Source of the DNA: Nepenthes gracilis
Taxonomy: Eukaryota > Streptophyta > Magnoliopsida > Caryophyllales > Nepenthaceae
Assembly: GCA_033239525.1 (NCBI GenBank)
Contig: BSYO01000035.1
Coordinates: forward strand, 1,336,965-1,400,964
Length of the DNA stretch: 64,000 nt
Direction of reading: 5' to 3'
Within the stretch, counting starts at the first letter, position 1. Every line of letters begins with the position of its first letter. Of the stretch, positions 1 to 11,954 are shown in pieces. The notes under the pieces are model-generated. The model was given only the letters and a program-made list of their open reading frames with translations, was not told the DNA's origin and ran no database searches. Made by a program: the position numbers and the translations under genes.

Positions 1-1192
1 GCGGGTTGCTGTTATTGTTGCCGTCGCCGTTGTTACTGCTTTGTGCCGGTCGGTTGCCGCTGCAGATCGCCAAAATAAGCGAAAAATCTTGGCAAGTAAT
101 TTTGTGACCTTCCTCTCTGGCAAGTAAATTCTTTCCTTCGTTCTTGTTGACGTTAATATTTAAGTAATACGTCTTGATTTTGGAAGATTTCGATTGAAAT
201 TGACCTGTGAGGTGAGAAATTGAAAAAACAAAGCCTTGCTTTGGACGGTGGAAATCAGTCTATATTGAAGGGTTTACGTCGAATCAGGCATAATAATTAG
301 TGGATTTGTGCTACAAAATTAGCTGATTCGCAGGTCTTGTCTCAATCTTGACTCTCTTCACTTTTAGAATGATTTTAACCATCAAGAGGAATCAAGTTTT
401 TGAAAGAATTATAGACATTGATAAAAATATCGGTATTAAATATCAGTGTTAAAAATATCAAATAATAAGTATCGATATCAAATATATTAAACTAAAAAAA
501 TCTTAAAAAATTATAAACTGATAAAATCGCATCAGTCATTATATCAACCATATTAATCAAATATTATATTTGTTTAATATAAAAATATATTATGATATTA
601 ATATCGTATTAGGATATATTAGTAGAGCGGCGTCAATATTTCCATCAATAGATATAGAAAATCCTTGTTGGCCTATGATTTGATGGATCATTGACTTTTA
701 AAATGACCTCTTGGTGGTTGATATATATACCTACAATATATAAAATAATAATAATAATAAATATTAAAATATTATTTGAATATCTACCCTCTATTACCTT
801 TAAAATAATTTTAACCCTTTAAAAAAATTAGAGAATTTAATTTTTTTTTTTTTTATTAAAAACATCATAATTTGATCGTTTGATGTTCTTGCTGCAGCCT
901 GAAATAATGCAGCTGATATTACAGAAGCTGAAGTGGTAAAAGCAGTGCCTCAGCTGGCCTTGAACTAGCAGATGTTCTTATTGCTAAACTCCTTGCCATT
1001 ATTATTACTATTTGATAGTGTATACTTGCTCACAAGATCACTGTAGAATTGGAAATTTTAGTTTTTTTAAAATAATTATAATTATATAGTATTTAAATTT
1101 TGATAGCTCTTTTCTTTTATTTGCTGGGTGGCTTCTCTATTTTTTTTTCATATATATATATATAAAATCTCATTTTAGGTCCAAACTAACAT
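1..1192. other. left-edge intergenic DNA, no gene recognised
   Basis: The first 180 bases are relatively GC-rich with repeated CCG/TTG-like triplets. After that the stretch is AT-rich, with poly(T) runs and short AT tracts. I see no open frame with recognisable domains on either strand. It could be the edge of a gene or of a retroelement leader lying left of the window, but nothing decides this. Confidence 0.4.
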
Positions 1193-2535
1193 GATCAGCT
1201 CGGTTTATGAAATTTTTACCCCGAGTAGAGTTTAAGAAAAGGTCAGACTACCTTAAATCTATTATATACAGTCTTATTTTATATATTGAAGTAGGAGCTC
1301 ATTTTCATACGTCTAACCCGTAACCCTATGATGTAGGCGCTTCATTGTATTGACTATAACCTACAAAAATAAGACCAGTTTGAGTTAATTATCTTGTTGG
1401 TGTATCATAAGCCTGTTGTCACGAGATGATACATTTTAGGCAACTTAGGTTTTATAGCCAAGGAACAAGATCAGCTCGATTCACGAAATTTTCACCCAGA
1501 GCAGAGTTTAAGAAAAGGTTAGACTACCTTAAATCTATTATATACAGTCTTGTTTTATATATTGAAGTAGGAGCTCATTTCCATATGTCTAACCCGTAAC
1601 CCTATGACGTAGGCACGTCGTTGTATTGACTACAACCCACAAAGATTAGACCAGTTTGAATTAATTATCTTGTTGGTGTATCATAAGCCTGTTGTCATGA
1701 GATGATACTTTCTAGGCAACTTAGGTTTCATAGCCAAGGAACAAGATTAGCTCGGTTCGCAAAATTTTCACCTCGAGCAGAGTTTAAGAAAAGGTCAGAC
1801 TACTTTAAATCTATTATATACAGTCTTGTTTTATATATTAAAGTAGGAGCTGATTTTCATACGTCTAACCCGTAACCCTATAACATGGGCGCATCGTTGT
1901 ATTGACTGCAACCCACAAAGAGAAGACCAGTTTGAGTTAATTATCTTGTTAGTGTATCATAAGCCTATCGTCACGAGATGATACATTCTAGGCAACTTAG
2001 GTTTCATAGCCAAGGAACAAGATTAGCTTGGTACACGAAATTTTCACCCCGAGCAGATTTTAAGAAAAGGTCAAATTATCGTAAATCTATTATATACAGT
2101 CTTATTTTATATATTGAAGTAGGAGCTCATTTCCATATGTCTAACCCATAACCCTATGACGTAGGCGCATCGTTGTATTGACTACAACCCACAAAGATTA
2201 GACCAGTTTGAATTAATTATATTGTTAGTGTATCATAATCCCGTTGTCACGAGATGATACATTCTAGGCAGCTTAGGTTCATACAAGGAAGAAGATCAGC
2301 TCGGTTCATGAAATTTTTACCCCGGGCAGAGTTTAAGAAAAGGTCAGACTACTGTATATCTATTATATACAGTCTTATTTTATATATTGATGTAGGAGCT
2401 CATTTCCATGTCTAACCCGTAACCCTATGACGCGAGCGCGTCGTTATATCGACTAAAATCCACAAATATAAGACCGTTTTGAGTTAATTATCTTGTTGTT
2501 GTATCATAAGCATGTTGTCACGAGATAATAAATTC
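1193..2535. repeat. tandem satellite, ~276-bp monomer, about 4.9 copies
   Basis: The motif 'gatcagctcgg' and variants recurs at 1193, 1469, 1745, 2021 and 2294, giving spacings of 276, 276, 276 and 273 bases. Whole monomers are alike throughout, sharing the LTR-like phrases 'tctattatatacagtctt' and 'ctaacccgtaaccctatg'. Each monomer also carries a short hairpin, arms TGTATCAT and ATGATACA around a 17-base loop; the last, partial copy has it degraded. The family was not recognised. It occurs nowhere else in the window, so it is not part of the large duplicated unit. Confidence 0.9.
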
Positions 2536-2686
2536 TCTATATTATCTGCGCAGTACTTGTTTTGCTTAATCCATGTGATATAGATCAGTCAGCCTTTTAT
2601 AATATTTTTATAAGACTTTCAGAGAAAATATGCTTTACGATAGTAGTTGAATACGAAAAAACTTAAATTCCAATAAAATCTCTCCC

Positions 2687-2989
2687 ATGGATCTCTCAAG
2701 CTTAGCGATTTTCTTGGTTACCCTTGGCCTTGTCTCGCTTGGTTTTATCATGTTGTCAATTTATATAAAATTGTCGGTTAATCAACGGCTAAGATTTAAT
2801 CTCCATCCTCCACCATTTATTGCTACAATACAAGTTTTAGAATATTCTCTACCTCTAAAAATATTAGAGAACTACTTCATACACATCACTCGGAAACATT
2901 CTAAACTAAAGTGTACGTCTCTTCTCCATTTTTTTATTTTCATTTTTCTAACCTGTAAGGCCATTTTAGAATTTTCTAGAATTATCTAG
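2687..2989 (+). pseudogene. possible cytochrome P450 (CYP704-like) N-terminal exon relic
   Basis: This 100-codon open frame begins with a classical N-terminal membrane anchor (about residues 5-28: a hydrophobic run rich in Leu, Ile, Val and Phe). A Pro-rich hinge follows (HPPPF, near residue 40), then a segment ending in ITRKHSKLK. The order anchor, then 'PP..xAT', then a helix ending in 'RKH' resembles the start of plant CYP704-type P450s, which hydroxylate fatty acids in the endoplasmic reticulum. That comparison is from memory of the family and is tentative. The frame loses similarity at about residue 75, near a possible GT splice donor, and I find no heme-binding or I-helix segment downstream in the AT-rich DNA to about 4 kb. 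If real it is a relic or an isolated first exon. It could also be a chance frame. Confidence 0.28.
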
Positions 2990-3260
2990 AATGAGTTATG
3001 AATATGTTATAACTAAATGAGACATTAACAACGAGATTACCCAATTTTAATCAAATTTATATATCTTAATTTCTACATGTATTATGCCATTAAAATTAGC
3101 CAAATTTTGATATATTTTTACCAACCATTAACATAATTTATATAAAAAAATGTATTATAGTAATGTTTTAGGATTAGGTATTTATTTTTATACTAATTAA
3201 ATAATATAATATTTATTCTCTTATATAAAAATATATTATTTTTATATTTAATTATATATT

Positions 3261-3313
3261 TATTTGTATCAAAATTATTAAAAATATATATATTAATAAT
3301 TTTGATACAAATA
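3261..3313. repeat. perfect 20-bp inverted repeat (hairpin) in AT-rich DNA
   Basis: Positions 3261-3280 (tatttgtatcaaaattatta) are the exact reverse complement of 3294-3313, with a 13-base AT loop. Similarity extends outward imperfectly. It may be the core of a small palindromic MITE or a chance AT palindrome. The surrounding stretch 2990-4080 is over 80% A+T by eye and holds no recognisable gene. Confidence 0.6.
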
Positions 3314-4080
3314 GGTATATAAATATTATTATTTTCATAGAATAACAAATAATTATTCATTTCTTATAGGAAAATTGTCAAGAGTATGTTAAATTTTATG
3401 CAGTTTTAATTTTTTATACTCTTTTAATTTTTTTCTTTTTCTAAATAAATAATAATAATTATAATATAAATAAGATATATAAATAAATATATAAATATTA
3501 TTAATCATTTTTACATAATGATATGAGTCTATGAGAACATTTGTTATTATTTTAAACTATATTTTAGAAGCACAAGGACCTAAAATTTTTTCAAAAGCAA
3601 CATTTTAAAAATAAATTAAAATTTTTTATTAGCTATTATAATTTGTTATATTTCAATTGATAATTTTTTAAAATCCCATCAAAAGTTTTTTTAAATAATT
3701 TATAAATTATATGTTTTTCCTTAAATTATTTTATTATTTTGAAAAAAAAATGATTTACAATATCATCACATACATGGGTAGTATTAAAAATATAAGAATA
3801 GTCTAATATAATATAATATATATTTAATAATATAATATACATTATAATGTATATTATATTTATATATTTTATATAAACTTATTAATATAAAAAATAAATA
3901 AAATATTATATTATTTAAATATATTTGAAGGATATCCCTGATATATCTCAACTAATTAATGAATTGAGTTCTAAATTAGAGAAATCTCATTTATTATATT
4001 TATTTATATTTTATTTTAGTTATTTTAATTAAAAATTTTGTTAAATTATATATATATATAATATTATAAATAAATTGTAA

Positions 4081-4351
4081 TTTACGTGGCCCATTCTCTG
4101 ACATCCTTCGGACACGCTGTGTTCTTACTTGCCCGTTGGAATTAAATTTACCTTTTTATCCCAAACGTACGAACTGTTTTTCTCGTTCACTCGGCGGAAT
4201 TAATTGTTCTTCCGAGGGGTATTATTGGAAGTGTGGAGCAACCTGGAGTCGTGCCTGGCTTGTGCAAATATTGTACGGACAAAAGATCGATCAACCCATA
4301 GTCGGGTCCACCTTTTCCACCGCCAAGTATAAACGAGGGACCTTTATTTAA
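4081..4351 (+). other. GC-richer island, unclassified 71-codon frame
   Basis: Composition changes abruptly from the flanking AT-rich DNA. An open frame of 71 codons starts at 4136, but I recognise no domain in it. The segment could be an exon fragment, promoter-proximal DNA of a lost gene, or a transposon piece. It has no copy elsewhere in the window. Confidence 0.25.
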
Positions 4352-5046
4352 TATTTTTTATTAATTTTTTTATTTAAAAAAATATATTTTTTACTTTTTA
4401 ATAATAAAACAACAAGGGCATTGAATATAAATTTAAAGATTGTTATACGAAGCCCGCATCGCAGCGGCCCCGATCTTTCACCATATATATTACACACAGA
4501 TTGTATAATAATCAGAACTCGGTTCACGGCCGTTATTCAAATTTAACCATATGAATAACCTTATGTCTCAAATCATCATAATATAACCATCAACGATGAT
4601 AACATAAATACCGTAAGCTAAAATTTCTGTTACATCAAAAATTCTGAGGAACCATGTCCCCCCAGTATACCAACAAAATAAAAACAAAATAATCGAATAT
4701 ATCTGTAGAGTATAAATAAAATAAACAACCTTTTCAACTAAATTTTGATTCTAGAGTCACCCTCATCTGATTCTACTACTTTAGGAAAAAGAAATAATAA
4801 TGGTGAATAAAATATCCAACAAATAACTCTAATCAGTGTTAAAAGCAGTGAAAATATTATGTTATCTAAGGAACTCATTTATCAGGATAAGTTTCAACAG
4901 TGTGTAATATATAAAAAGTAATAATCATCCCTGAATAGATAATAAATGATATCATAAATAAAGTAACTTAATAATAATATGGAAAAATTAACAAATATAA
5001 TATCAACTGAATAATGATATCCTGAAAATAAATCATGAGTTTAAAA

Positions 5047-5082
<36 letters not shown>

Positions 5083-5936
5083 TCATCAAAAAAAAAAATA
5101 TATGAATGATAAATAATAAAACACGTTCAAAATTCAATATGTCAAATGTTCAAAAATCGATGTCCACGTATTGAATGTTCAAAGGTGGTTTTGTATGCAA
5201 GTCTTGTAATCCACATACGAATATCAAACAGTACAAAATCGTCTAAATGTTTGAATATCATATAATTATAATAGATTACAATTTCAAAATTGATATATAA
5301 TGCCAAATGCACAAGTTTTATAATTTTTTTTATAAATATTTTTGTATATAATTATATTATTTTAAAATATTTATTTGTTCCTTAAAAAAATGAACAAATC
5401 CTTTTTATTTTCCGTGAGATCCAATAAAAATTTAAAATATTTTATAAAAGTCACATGCAAGTAACAATATTTAAAGTAGTAGTATAAAGGGTTATATGCA
5501 TGTATAATAAAATAAGTATTGTCAATAAAAATAAATGATATGCGAAATAGATCAAAGAATAGGTGAAGACTCATTTACCCACTACTAGTCTGACATATTT
5601 GACTAGATAAATTTTTAATTTTTCTTCTCTTTTTTTCTCTTCTCTTTCTTCACTTCTTCTCATTTTTCTTTTTCGTCTCCCTTTCTTTCCTACAAAAATG
5701 ACCTAAAACAGTGCACTTATCCCTTATTTAACAAAATTGGAGTACGAACACCAAATAGACACACAACAGGGACCATTCCATTGCACAAATGTGCACAATT
5801 ACCATATCATACGTTTTTTAGGCACCAACATACTCTCTTATCCATACACGATTGTCAACAAATACATATCTCAGGCACCATTATATTGCCTAAATTGTGC
5901 ACGAAAACTTTTTCATATGCACCTCAGCATCACTAT
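4352..5936. other. AT-rich intergenic DNA, no gene seen
   Basis: This is AT-rich sequence with many stops in all frames, a pyrimidine-rich tract near 5610-5690 and a (TA)n microsatellite near 5048-5080. Short frames near 5737-5976 show no recognisable domain and I do not treat them as genes. Confidence 0.5.
5048..5080. repeat. (TA)n microsatellite
   Basis: Uninterrupted alternating T and A over about 32 bases. Confidence 0.9.
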
Positions 5937-7880
5937 TGTAAGGCCCGAGTTTTTGGATTATGATAATCTTAATTAATTAAAATAAAATTATTAAAATTAA
6001 GGTCAAAATATATAAAAAATTAAGTCAAAAGTCAATTTAGACCGTATTTGAGCCAAAAGGGTTGGCACTCAATAGAGGCCCAACCTGCGCATGAACACTA
6101 AAAACAGAACCCCCGTGCTTGAAACTCGCTCGAGAGCCGCTCAGCTGCTAGCTGGCAAAGTAGGCCTGCTCGATGCGCACTCAAGCGCACTAAACCTGTG
6201 GCGTGTGACACAATATGGCACTAGAAGCTTGCTCGAGGCAAGCTTTAGTGCGGCCCCAACGCCCGACAAGCACTTGACTAACGCTTGAGTGCCAATCTGT
6301 TATAAAAGGACCCCCGAGCTCAAAATTTATCATTTTGGTAGCAGTTTTGAGAGTAAGAGAAGGAGAGACGATGAGAAGAGAGAAAAGAAGATAGAAGAAG
6401 CCAAGAAACTCAAATTTAAAGTGATCCAAGTTAGAAATTAGGTGAATCCAAATCAAAACAAGTGCACTCTAAATTTCCTTATTATTGTTCTTTGCCAATT
6501 TCTTCCGAGCATTCTTATTCTAATACTCAACCAAGTTATGATTTTGAATTCAATATATGTATTTTGAGTATGCATGTTCATATTCCATAATTTTATAAAG
6601 TAATTTCACAAAAACTTATGATTAAGTCAAGTACAGTGTATTATGAGCTGAATTTTCGTATTCTAACTTCATGCATGTACTAAAACCTTAATTTAATGAT
6701 CATGAATATTTAAATTTCATGAAATAACACCATGCATGTCAAGAAATTTAATAAACTCGACCCTATATGTTGGTTAATTAAGTTGAAAATCTGTTGGGAG
6801 CATTGGATTGCTGATTTTTTGTAATTTTTGTAGAGTTTCTACACTTGATGAATTTCATAAATAATAATTTGATATAATTAGAAGTTGTTCAACAGATATT
6901 CTGAAAACTTAAGGAGGACCTATATAATGATTAATTTCTGCACCAACCGTTGAATTTTCTTATTGTATGGCCTGTTGTAATTTTCTATAAATCTTATGTT
7001 ATTTTACTATAATTTTTGCTAAATTCTGAGTTTCTCATACCTCAAATTCATACAACAACTCACATATGTTTTAAACTATCATATATCTAGCTTGCATAAG
7101 GTGGAAAACATTTTGACCTGCATGAACTAAATTTTCAATGTACATGAGCTGATTTCTGATGCTGATTTCTGCACTATGACATACTAAAATTTTGCTACAC
7201 TAATCTGAATTTGCTGCATGAAATTACACGCACACAAGCTATAATTTTGGAAGAAATTAAGTATACTTAATTCCTGCACTGTTTCTTTATGCATTAAAGC
7301 CGATTCCTTACCCTACATGCTGAAATTTCTATACCACGTGCTAATTTAGTATTCCACATATTAAAATATTATCATGGCTAAGTTTATGCAAAAAGATGTG
7401 CATGAAAATAAAGAATTATAATGGGAGACTCTACAATTACATTAAGAAATGATGAACCGTTATTCAAAAATGTGAGAACCAAGAACTAAGAAAATTAAGT
7501 GTAGAGTTTTTCTAAATTAAATATTGGGCCATAAATTATGATTTAACAGGTAGTATATTATGAAATACCTTAATATATTATAATAGTATATCGATATTCG
7601 ACTCTATATAACTACGGAGTTAAGAAATGACGTATGGACTCGTTTATAGGGTTTTATGTAGATAACCCACCTTCAAATGTTGAATAGAAGTGTATGGCCT
7701 TTGGTTGCGTGGGAATATACACAACTCGAATTTTGATTGTCCACTTCTTTAGCCAATAAGGTCTACTGACCCGGGTCCTTAAAGAAAAATAAAAATTAAG
7801 TATATTTTCATAATTAAGATCAAGAAGAAACATGATAAAAATAAGCTGAAAATCTACATTAAGCTGAACATGCATTGTTA
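5937..7880 (+). mobile_element. family E LTR, plus orientation, 3'-truncated
   Basis: It begins TGTAAGGCCCGAG, a form common at starts of plant Ty3/gypsy LTRs. A U3-like region follows with a TATA box about 365 bases in, then a long transcribed-type region. The segment 7545-7790 is the reverse complement of about 29,290-29,520 and its unit-2 copy near 57,480-57,700. The first 100 bases resemble the reverse complement of about 27,480-27,574. The LTR is thus the same family as the minus-strand LTRs beside the protease-RT relics, but in the opposite direction. It stops at the minus-strand gag relic near 7,910 with no TG...CA end, so the 3' side is truncated. No internal genes belong clearly to it. 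Confidence 0.6.
6301..6308 (+). promoter_or_regulatory. TATA box of LTR E
   Basis: TATAAAAG lies about 365 bases downstream of the LTR start and is followed within 60 bases by a GA-rich stretch typical of a retrotransposon leader. This is a position-based call. Confidence 0.5.
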
Positions 7881-7907
7881 TGAAATTTCACGGCATATTA
7901 TTGAATT

Positions 7908-8900
7908 TCACGGCATAAAAATAAGCTCTTGGCTTCCTCGCCGTTTGTCTCGAGGGTTGAGGGTATCCTTGATCATATGGTCGGGTTGGTCACAATTAAA
8001 GTAATCTCCCAAAATGTTATAGTAGGGCCTTCCACTATGAAATTTGCCACAATATGGGCACATGGGCATTGCTAATTGAGAGCCCGGTACACCTTGGATT
8101 TTAGCACTTTCTTTTCTTTTTTTCGCTGGCTTTGACCTTTTGTGAAATCCTCTTGACCACCCCAAACTTTGACCGAAACTTTGACCTTTGTGGCTTACAG
8201 TCTTCTTCTCAGAGAACTTATCTCTTTCTAATTTCCGTTCAAATAAGAGAGTTTGATTCAGCACATCTCTATAAGTCCTTAGCTTCAATGTCACGAATTG
8301 CCTTCAAATTGTATAATTAAGTCATTGTAGAAATTTTCTTTCTTACTTTGCCTCAGCATGGACCATATGAGGGGCATAATGGGATAGTTCCGTAAATTTG
8401 GTATCATACTCCGCAACTGTTCGATTCCCTTTCTATAAATGGGTAAATTCATCTTCTTTTTGTTCCCTTAAGCTCGTAGGGAAGTATTTGTCCATGAATA
8501 CTTATACAAACATGTCCCAAGTAATTTTTTTAGTTTCCAAGACCATGACTTGCTTCTTCATAGACCACCAATGATCACCCTCGCCATCCAACTTGAAGAG
8601 GCAAATATCACCTTATCCTCTTCTGGTTATCTAATCATAGCAAAAATCCTTTCAATTCGTTGGATTTAAATTTCAGCCTTCATGGGATCTGAATTGCCCA
8701 TGAATTTAGGCACCATTTCATTGGTGAATCAATCATACACCATTGCTCCTAAATTTATGGGGATTGTCGCTAGGTTATACTGTACTCAAGTCATAGATTC
8801 CATTAAGTCTGCTATTCTCACTCTTATCGTTATGTACTCCTCTTGGTCAGGGTGTGAACTAGGTCCAATATTTTTGCATTGTTCGGATAACATATTTTAA
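7908..8900 (-). pseudogene. Ty3/gypsy gag relic, copy 1
   Basis: Read on the minus strand from 8900 down, fragments in shifting frames match the order of a plant gypsy retrotrans_gag domain. They are a helix with 'EEDKV', then 'GDHWWSMKKQ', 'TWDMF', 'DKYFP.SLREQKEDEF', 'VAEYDTKFTELSHYAPHMV', then a basic region and a zinc-knuckle-like end. The last 128 codons (8294-7908) are open. The knuckle is degenerate: in YFNCDQPDHMIKDT the first and last Cys of the CCHC pattern are replaced by Tyr and Thr. Gag would form the virus-like particle, but stops and frameshifts make this copy dead. To its right lies a weak initiator-Met-tRNA-type primer site (TGATACTA, 8970-8977 as read on plus) and then LTR A. 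To its left it is cut against LTR E. Confidence 0.8.
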
Positions 8901-8981
8901 TTCTATCACCAAATAATCAACCACATTAGACCCTCAAGTCTATATAAGACATCCGCCTTACGACTTTTTTGATACTACTTT

Positions 8982-9804
8982 TGTCATGGATATGTTCCCA
9001 ACATCCTAAACTTGTCATTATCAATTAACTAATTGTTGTTAATTAACTAAATTACCATGTAATTAACTTTTAGATGTGAAATTTACTTTGATATATCAAC
9101 CAACCACAATAAGATGAAATAAAATATACACAATATCTAAATATTTGCTATTTTTCATATGACTCCGACACTAACACAACAGTGACATTGGGCCTTACGT
9201 CAGAATCTTTATCTCATTCATCATAATTAGAGTAAACAATAAAATTTCACTACAGTCAAAAGTTGCACAATCGATAATTCTTAACTTTACAAATTGAAAT
9301 CAACATAAATTATCTCAATTGGTACTAATTTAAACCAACATTCATCAAACAACTCATCGACCATAATATGATTATCATAAACACATTAAACTATTATCCG
9401 AAACTAAAATACAACATTAATTGCTGTCTGGATTTGAAATATAACATCAGAATTAACATTAAAATTCTAAATTGAACTCCTCGTGCTAATTCTTTTTTAA
9501 TCTTGATCATCCTACAAGTATCCAAACTTCTTATCTGAAGGGGTTAGTAAAATAGAAGTAATTAGTGAATTTAGAATCCTATAATGTATATAATTTAATA
9601 AATGATCATATATAATTTGTATTAAAAATATATCAAAAGCTATCGAAAAGATAATAGATTATTATTTGATGCAATAACATGAAATTTTTAAGTACTTACA
9701 CAGGATATTCAAATTAATCATTTCTAGAATTCTTTAACATATTTCAGTTTATTTCTTATCTTCAAACATACCAAAATCTAATTATCTTAGGGATCAATGG
9801 CTAA
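8982..9804 (-). mobile_element. LTR A, 3' part, copy 1
   Basis: It begins TGTCATGGATATG on the plus strand, next to the primer-site-like sequence of the minus-strand gag relic, so it is the U5 end of a minus-oriented LTR. The same sequence recurs at 23,122, 31,307, 49,142 and 59,486, and a partial copy starts at about 53,420. Here it is interrupted at 9804 by LTR C. Confidence 0.65.
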
Positions 9805-11954
9805 CGTGAGATCCCAATCCCAAAAATATAAAGGGCTAGAAAGTACATGGTAATATAGCTTAAAAATCAGAGTGATTTAGTGTAGCTTGGAAAGCCTGAG
9901 TGATCTGTAAAAGGCTTAAAAATCGGAGTGATTTGTGAAAGATTTGAAAGTCGGAGTGATTTGTGAAAGGCTTAAAAACCAGAGTGATTTAGTGTAGCTT
10001 AAAAATTGGAGTAATTTAGTGTAGCTTGAAAACCAGAGTGATTTGTGAAAGGCTTGAAAGCCAGAGTGATTTATGAAAGGCTTAAAAATTAGAGTGATTT
10101 AGTGTAGCTTAAAAACCGGAGTGATTTAGTGTAGCTTGAAAATCTGAGTGATTTGTAAATGGCTTGAAGGTTGGAGTGGCTTTATGCCACATGAAGGCCG
10201 GAGTGTCTCATGGGAGGCTTGAAGGCCGGAGTAGCCTTATGCCACTTGAAAGCCAGAGTGAATTGTGGAGGCCGGAGTGAATTGTGTGCCCTTAGAAAGT
10301 CGGAGTGGTTTGAGCCCTCTTGAAGGCTGGACTGCTTTGGATAAGTATAAGAGGCTGGAGTGGATGGTGATGTAAGTGAAGGCCAGAGTGATGATTGGAT
10401 GAAGATGGAAATGTCGGACGGTTTTAAACAAGAAGGAAATGTTGGCTGATTTTGAGTAAGAAAGAAATGTTGATCAGTTTTGACTAAGAAGGAAATATTG
10501 GCCGGTTGGGATTGATGATAAGTTGCTGACCGGATTTAGAATTATTCACTGGAATAAATTAAGAACATTGAAAACCAGAGTAAAAATGCTTTAACTAAAC
10601 CTGCTAATGACCAGAGTAAACTAAAGACGTTAAAGGCCAACTCTATTATTTAGTCGGACTAGATCCAACTACTCCAATCTAATTAGAGTAAGTAAACTAC
10701 CTTTACCTACTTTGTTAACCTTCTAGAAGAAAGTGTCAAGTGGGTAACTTACCCCACTTGCTCCCACCAAACCCCTTATCTATATATATTGAACTCCTAG
10801 TCCGAAAAATGAGTTGGAAAAATCTATAAAAGAAAGAAAAAGTAAGATGCGAAGAGAAAGAGGGAGCCTTAGGCCAGTTGGAGTAGACAATTTGGAAATC
10901 AGGAAAGTGTACTTTTCAATTTTAAAATCAGGCTTTTAGAACATTTTAATGCAAGAGTACTTCAGAGTTGTTTTTCTATAATTAATACTTTTAAATATCT
11001 CTGTATGATAGTTGCGAGGAATGCATGAATAATATGATTTTAATTTGTAACCTTGACTTCATACTTTGAGTTTAATGTATGGTCGGACTAATTTGTATGA
11101 ATGGAATTCTGATTTTGATTTCATGTGTGACCCATGCTTTCTGTTCAAATCATGTTCGGTTTTTCTTTGCATGAAAAGTTGGCATGAAATTGGAATAACA
11201 AAATGTAAAGGCCCTATGAATCTGTCCGAAAAATGGAACATATGAATGATGAATCGGCCTTGAGACATAATGTCAAAATAGGAAGGCCCTTTATATTTTT
11301 CCGGAAAATGGAGCGTATAAATTGTGAATCGGCCTTAATACACGATGAACTATGAACGAATAAGATCGGATCTAGCACTGTCATACAGTCAAATAAAATT
11401 TTTTGGTATACCTCAGAACGTTATGGTGGTAATTGAGAATAACTACGTTCATGGAGTGATACGTGGTCTGCCCCTCCTCGGGACGTAATGAAAGGATAGA
11501 AATTGAATATCGAATAAAGGCCTTTGATTGTGTGGAGTGAACACAATCTATCATATGGAAAGGATATGAATATAAATTTTGAGTAGAGGCCTTTGATTGT
11601 GTAGAGTGAATACAATCTGTTCTCGATTACTCTCCCCCTTGGTTGGTAGGGTTTATCATCCTAGGTCTACCAGCCTAGGTCCTTTTGGATAACAAAGACC
11701 AGAAAAAAAAATGATATGAACTTGAGAATTTCGGATTTTAACATGGGTCATGAATTTCGGACTTTGACACTAAACTTTGGACTCCAAAAATTTGTACGAG
11801 ACAATAAGTTATATGCTTTGAAAACTAACACTGAGCAGTTATATTACGTGCTCCAGAAATTGACATTGAATATGAATCTTGAAATTTTCATGACATTTCA
11901 TGTTTTTAGTACTTTACTGGGTTTCGATTCATTTTTTTATAATTTTTCTAGATA
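9805..11954 (+). mobile_element. solo LTR C, copy 1, 3'-truncated
   Basis: It starts as (T/C)GTGAGATCCCAATCCC inserted in LTR A. U3 holds the 27-bp minisatellite. A TATA-like tatatatatt lies at 10,781-10,790, followed by a GA-rich leader. Further in are two tandem duplications, about 70 bp (near 11,213-11,335) and about 75 bp (near 11,511-11,620). The 3' end is missing: homology stops at 11,954, where the first unit-1 deletion joins directly to LTR F. Compare the complete copy at 32,129-34,648. Confidence 0.65.
9857..10395 (+). repeat. 27-28-bp minisatellite in U3 of LTR C, copy 1
   Basis: About eleven units of 27-28 bases with the core 'gatttagtgtagctt' alternate with a variant ending in 'gatttgtgaaaggctt'. 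They then grade into degenerate units built on 'ggccggagtg' to about 10,395. The units are contiguous with no unique spacers, so this is a minisatellite, not a CRISPR array. In plant LTRs such U3 repeats often act as enhancer-type elements; that role is inference here. Confidence 0.85.

Noticed and set aside
5737..5976. 79- and 60-codon overlapping frames just before LTR E
   Set aside because: No recognisable domain and no supporting start context or repeat copy; the longer one runs into the LTR start.
9857..10395. CRISPR-like periodic repeats
   Set aside because: Units of 27-28 bases are contiguous without unique spacers, in a plant LTR; it is a minisatellite.
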